64,000 nt of DNA from assembly GCF_000284095.1 (NCBI RefSeq), contig NC_017078.1, positions 62,001-126,000 of the forward strand. The letters are read 5' to 3'. Positions within the stretch are counted from its first letter, which is position 1, and each line of letters starts with the position of its first letter. The notes beneath the pieces are model-generated. The model was not told the origin of the DNA. It did no database searches and saw only the letters and a list, made by a program, of their open reading frames with translations. Positions 61,859-64,000 of the stretch are shown one piece after another. Position numbers and translations under genes: made by a program. The DNA is from Selenomonas ruminantium subsp. lactilytica TAM6421. GTDB taxonomy: Bacteria; Bacillota; Negativicutes; Selenomonadales; Selenomonadaceae.

Positions 61859-62590
61859 ATGAACAAAATAGGAAAAATGTTTGCGATGCTTGTCTTTTGC
61901 CTGACGGTGGTGTTATCTTTGGGAAGTATATCTGCCGCACATTTAGAGGCCAGCGAGGCGTCTCCGGATTGGGTAAAATTGCTCCCTGCCGCCAAAAATG
62001 CAGACCAATTGTTTATTGTGGCAGGTGTGGGGGAAACCACGGCCTGGGTATCCTTGCACGAAAAGGATAGTAAGGGCCAGTGGCAGCAGGTTATGACCAC
62101 ACCGGGCTATATCGGCAAAAAGGGCTTGGGCAAGACCAAGGAAGGCGATGCCAAGACACCGGTGGGCGTTTTCCATTTCAATAAGGCCTTTGGTATTGCC
62201 CCGGATCCTGGCAGCATCATACCTTACACCCAGGTGGATGAAAATATCTATTGGTCCGGGGATGTGCGTCCCGGCATGAAATACAACGAGATGGTGGATA
62301 TTCGTAAGTTCCCAGGTCTTAACAAAGAAGACAGCGAACATATTGCCGATTATACGGTGCATTATGTCTATTGTCTGAATATCAGCTACAATGAGGCAGG
62401 CACACTTGGCAAGGGCTCGGCTATTTTCCTACACTGCATGGCGCCAATGAAGCCTTACACTGGCGGCTGTGTGGCCATTCCGCAGGATAAGATGCGCTTT
62501 GTCCTGCAGACAGTGCGTCCTGACTGCGTGGTGCTGATCGATTCCCTCAAGAATATTGCCCCGTCTTTAGCAGATGCTTGGGGCATTTGA
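61859..62590 (+). CDS. L,D-transpeptidase (YkuD-family), exported
   Basis: The 243-residue protein has a signal peptide (KMFAMLVFCLTVVLSLGSIS) and a YkuD-type catalytic region SAIFLHCMAPMKPYTGGCVA, with catalytic Cys204 and its paired His. TKEGDAKTPVGVFHFNKAFG is the usual substrate-loop start. It should cross-link or trim peptidoglycan, or attach lipoproteins to it, in the periplasm. The start at 61859 follows AGGAGGAGGAACGATTG. It is the first gene to the right of the IS110 element, whose end may supply or separate its promoter. Confidence 0.9.
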   Translation: MNKIGKMFAMLVFCLTVVLSLGSISAAHLEASEASPDWVKLLPAAKNADQLFIVAGVGETTAWVSLHEKDSKGQWQQVMTTPGYIGKKGLGKTKEGDAKTPVGVFHFNKAFGIAPDPGSIIPYTQVDENIYWSGDVRPGMKYNEMVDIRKFPGLNKEDSEHIADYTVHYVYCLNISYNEAGTLGKGSAIFLHCMAPMKPYTGGCVAIPQDKMRFVLQTVRPDCVVLIDSLKNIAPSLADAWGI

Positions 62591-62624
62591 TGCATGCAAA
62601 AAATAAAGAATAGGGGATTATATC

Positions 62625-62747
62625 ATGCTATCAAAAAAATTATTTTACTGTCTGCAAAGACAAAAGAAAATCCTGACGATGACCGCATTATCCCTTTGCC
62701 TGACCATTCCATGTTGCCATCAAAACAGCGCAAACAACCCTGGCTGA
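62625..62747 (+). CDS. Very short lipoprotein-like peptide, possibly a gene stub
   Basis: A 40-codon frame starts at 62625 behind AGGGGATTATATC and reads MLSKKLFYCLQRQKKILTMT, then ALSLCLTIPCCHQNSANNPG and stops. The Ile-Pro-Cys-Cys stretch after a hydrophobic run resembles a lipobox. Gene length and the sequence right after it suggest a truncated lipoprotein gene. No family recognised. Confidence 0.35.
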   Translation: MLSKKLFYCLQRQKKILTMTALSLCLTIPCCHQNSANNPG

Positions 62748-62861
62748 TTGCCCAGCCTCAAAGATGATACATGTTTCTCTACAATGTGCTGCTTGATCGA
62801 GGATTCCGGCTATCAGACCTGCGTGGATCTGCCATGCGGTTATACGCCAAAGGCCATTTAT

Positions 62862-63158
62862 ATGACGGAACACAAACGGAATTTTGTTGGCTTGGACTTG
62901 CACCTATCTCTGCGTGGCAGGCTTGATACCATCTCAGCACCGCAGCTTCTGCGGGTGTGGGAGGAAGTCAAAGACGGTGGAAGTATTGAAGGTGTAAGAA
63001 TAAATTGTACCCATTTGGAGTATATATCTTCGGCAGGAATTCGCTTGATGCTGGCGATACAGGAAAACTGCAGCAGCCCCATAGTTTTTTCCGGAGCCAA
63101 TGCAAAAGTAAAAGAAATCCTGCAGCAGAAAGATTTTCTTATGATGGCAATAAACTGA
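62862..63158 (+). CDS. STAS-domain protein (anti-anti-sigma-factor-like)
   Basis: The 98-residue frame has the STAS pattern: DLHLSLRGRLDTISAPQLLR at the start and RINCTHLEYISSAGIRLMLA, where the Ser in SSAG is the usual phosphorylation site, then a last helix. It may regulate an anti-sigma factor or act as a partner-switch module. The frame is open upstream to 62748, but those 38 residues resemble nothing in STAS proteins, so I take ATG 62862 behind AAAGG. The first strand of the domain is shortened. 63159-63269 holds no gene. Confidence 0.7.
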   Translation: MTEHKRNFVGLDLHLSLRGRLDTISAPQLLRVWEEVKDGGSIEGVRINCTHLEYISSAGIRLMLAIQENCSSPIVFSGANAKVKEILQQKDFLMMAIN

Positions 63159-63269
63159 TAAAGGAAATACAACAATACTTATCCCAAAACGAGCTTTAAC
63201 GAGGAAGTCTGCGTAATTTTCATTTGTACTCTGCTATGAGTTAGGTCCGAGCTTACAGGAGGTGCTCAA

Positions 63270-64000
63270 ATGTATTGGGGAGAAAAAACGAAACGCAAGT
63301 ATATGCAAAATTGTGTCCTCTGTGGCAATGCTCCCTGTGATATGGCCTGCCCTAAAGGCTTGGAGCCTTCCCGGCAGCTTAGGAGCATTTGGTTTGCTAA
63401 TGAGGCGTATGCAGCAGCCCGCCTGCCCAGGGAAAATATTTGTGCTGCCTGTCAGGCTCCCTGTGAATCAGCTTGTGTGAAATGCGGAGAAGTTCCGATT
63501 CGAAAAATGATGGGCTTTTTGACGGAGGAGGTGAAGCCGAAACTCGATATTGAGGTGCCGGAACATGAAAGGGCATTGCAGACGGAAATTTGCGGCATTC
63601 CCTTGGAAAATCCCTTCCTGCTGTCTTCCTCGGTAGTGGCCAGCACCTATGATATGTGCGCCCGGGCCTTTGAGGCCGGCTGGGCAGGGGCGGCCTTCAA
63701 GACCATCTGTGCCTTTGACATACATGAAGCCTCCCCAAGATTTTCAGCCATTCACAGTGCGGATGGCAGCATTATGGGCTTCAAGAACATCGAGCAGCTT
63801 TCTGACCATAGTTTGCCGGAAAACATGGAAATCTTTCGTCAGCTGAAAAAGGACTATCCCCAAAAGTTTATCCTGGCTTCCATTATGGGCAGGAATGACA
63901 GGGAATGGGCGGAACTAGCCCGGCTCTGCCAGGAAAACGGTGCGGATGCATTGGAACTGAATTTCTCCTGTCCCAATATGATGGAGGATGGTCTGGGCTC
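63270..64000 (+). CDS. PreA-like dihydropyrimidine dehydrogenase with N-terminal Fe-S module (partial, runs off the window)
   Basis: The first 243 codons are present. Residues about 13-75 carry a cysteine array (NCVLCGNAPCDMACPKGLEP, then NICAACQAPCESACVKCGEV) like the Fe-S part of the PreT subunit or of the N terminus of animal dihydropyrimidine dehydrogenase. From residue about 105 a dihydroorotate-dehydrogenase-like barrel begins (CGIPLENPFLLSSSVVAS, then EAGWAGAAFKTI, FILASIMGRNDREWAELARL and ADALELNFSCPN), as in PreA. The FAD/NADPH domain that normally lies between them is missing. Start ATG 63270 follows CAGGAGGTGCTCA. It would reduce pyrimidines or a similar ring, with electrons supplied by a partner. 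Confidence 0.82.
   Translation, partial: MYWGEKTKRKYMQNCVLCGNAPCDMACPKGLEPSRQLRSIWFANEAYAAARLPRENICAACQAPCESACVKCGEVPIRKMMGFLTEEVKPKLDIEVPEHERALQTEICGIPLENPFLLSSSVVASTYDMCARAFEAGWAGAAFKTICAFDIHEASPRFSAIHSADGSIMGFKNIEQLSDHSLPENMEIFRQLKKDYPQKFILASIMGRNDREWAELARLCQENGADALELNFSCPNMMEDGLG

Noticed and set aside
62748..62861. 38-residue N-terminal extension of the STAS protein
   Set aside because: Cys-rich sequence unlike STAS proteins and without a clear start signal; it is probably leftover sequence from a truncated neighbour.

Overview
The window looks like chromosome of a diderm Firmicute of the class Negativicutes, probably Selenomonas or a near relative. This is inferred from strong AGGAGG-type ribosome binding sites and clostridial-style enzyme families next to true outer-membrane systems: a two-partner secretion pair, a classical autotransporter, and a filamentous adhesin of the LktA type known from Fusobacterium and Veillonella relatives. 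No rRNA, tRNA, CRISPR array or prophage was seen.

Bases 1-20,000 hold small transcription units built from a recurring kit: LysR regulators, UlaG-like metallo-beta-lactamase-fold hydrolases, small flavodoxin-fold reductases, an MFS exporter, alpha/beta hydrolases, acetyltransferases, an SDR, a UvrA-like ATPase beside a NimA-like flavoprotein, and a UxaA-type dehydratase pair. Two flavodoxin-fold reductase genes (2990 and 18541) are recent duplicates and both carry a MerR-type promoter. An orphan double-glycine-leader peptide with a repetitive, cysteine-free core lies at 18123-18317. From 20,348 to 22,112 the same kit recurs as a compressed graveyard: pieces of LysR, MFS, reductase, LysR and hydrolase genes joined by deletions.

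Bases 22,400-31,100 carry a flavodoxin, a YkvI-like membrane protein, a DUF389 protein, and an operon under a YheO-like PAS regulator (RidA, a threonine-synthase-like PLP enzyme, a broken LysR and a split ChrA pair). A peptidase C26 gene lies on the opposite strand.

Bases 32,027-49,174 are a two-partner secretion locus: a TpsB transporter and a 5140-residue TpsA adhesin that ends in a Hint (hedgehog/intein-like) domain with no toxin or immunity gene after it. The next block, 49,573-59,481, is closely packed and co-oriented: FAD oxidoreductase, permease, hydantoinase/oxoprolinase, autotransporter, SH3-NlpC/P60 peptidase and an acetolactate decarboxylase with a signal peptide.

The right end holds a collapsed amino-acid ABC importer, an IS110-family element, an L,D-transpeptidase, a STAS protein and the start of a PreA-like dihydropyrimidine dehydrogenase with an N-terminal Fe-S module. 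Two themes run through the window. One is decay by gene-to-gene deletion, especially of LysR genes. The other is a dispersed family of GGGCTGTTGCA-type hairpins that end transcripts.
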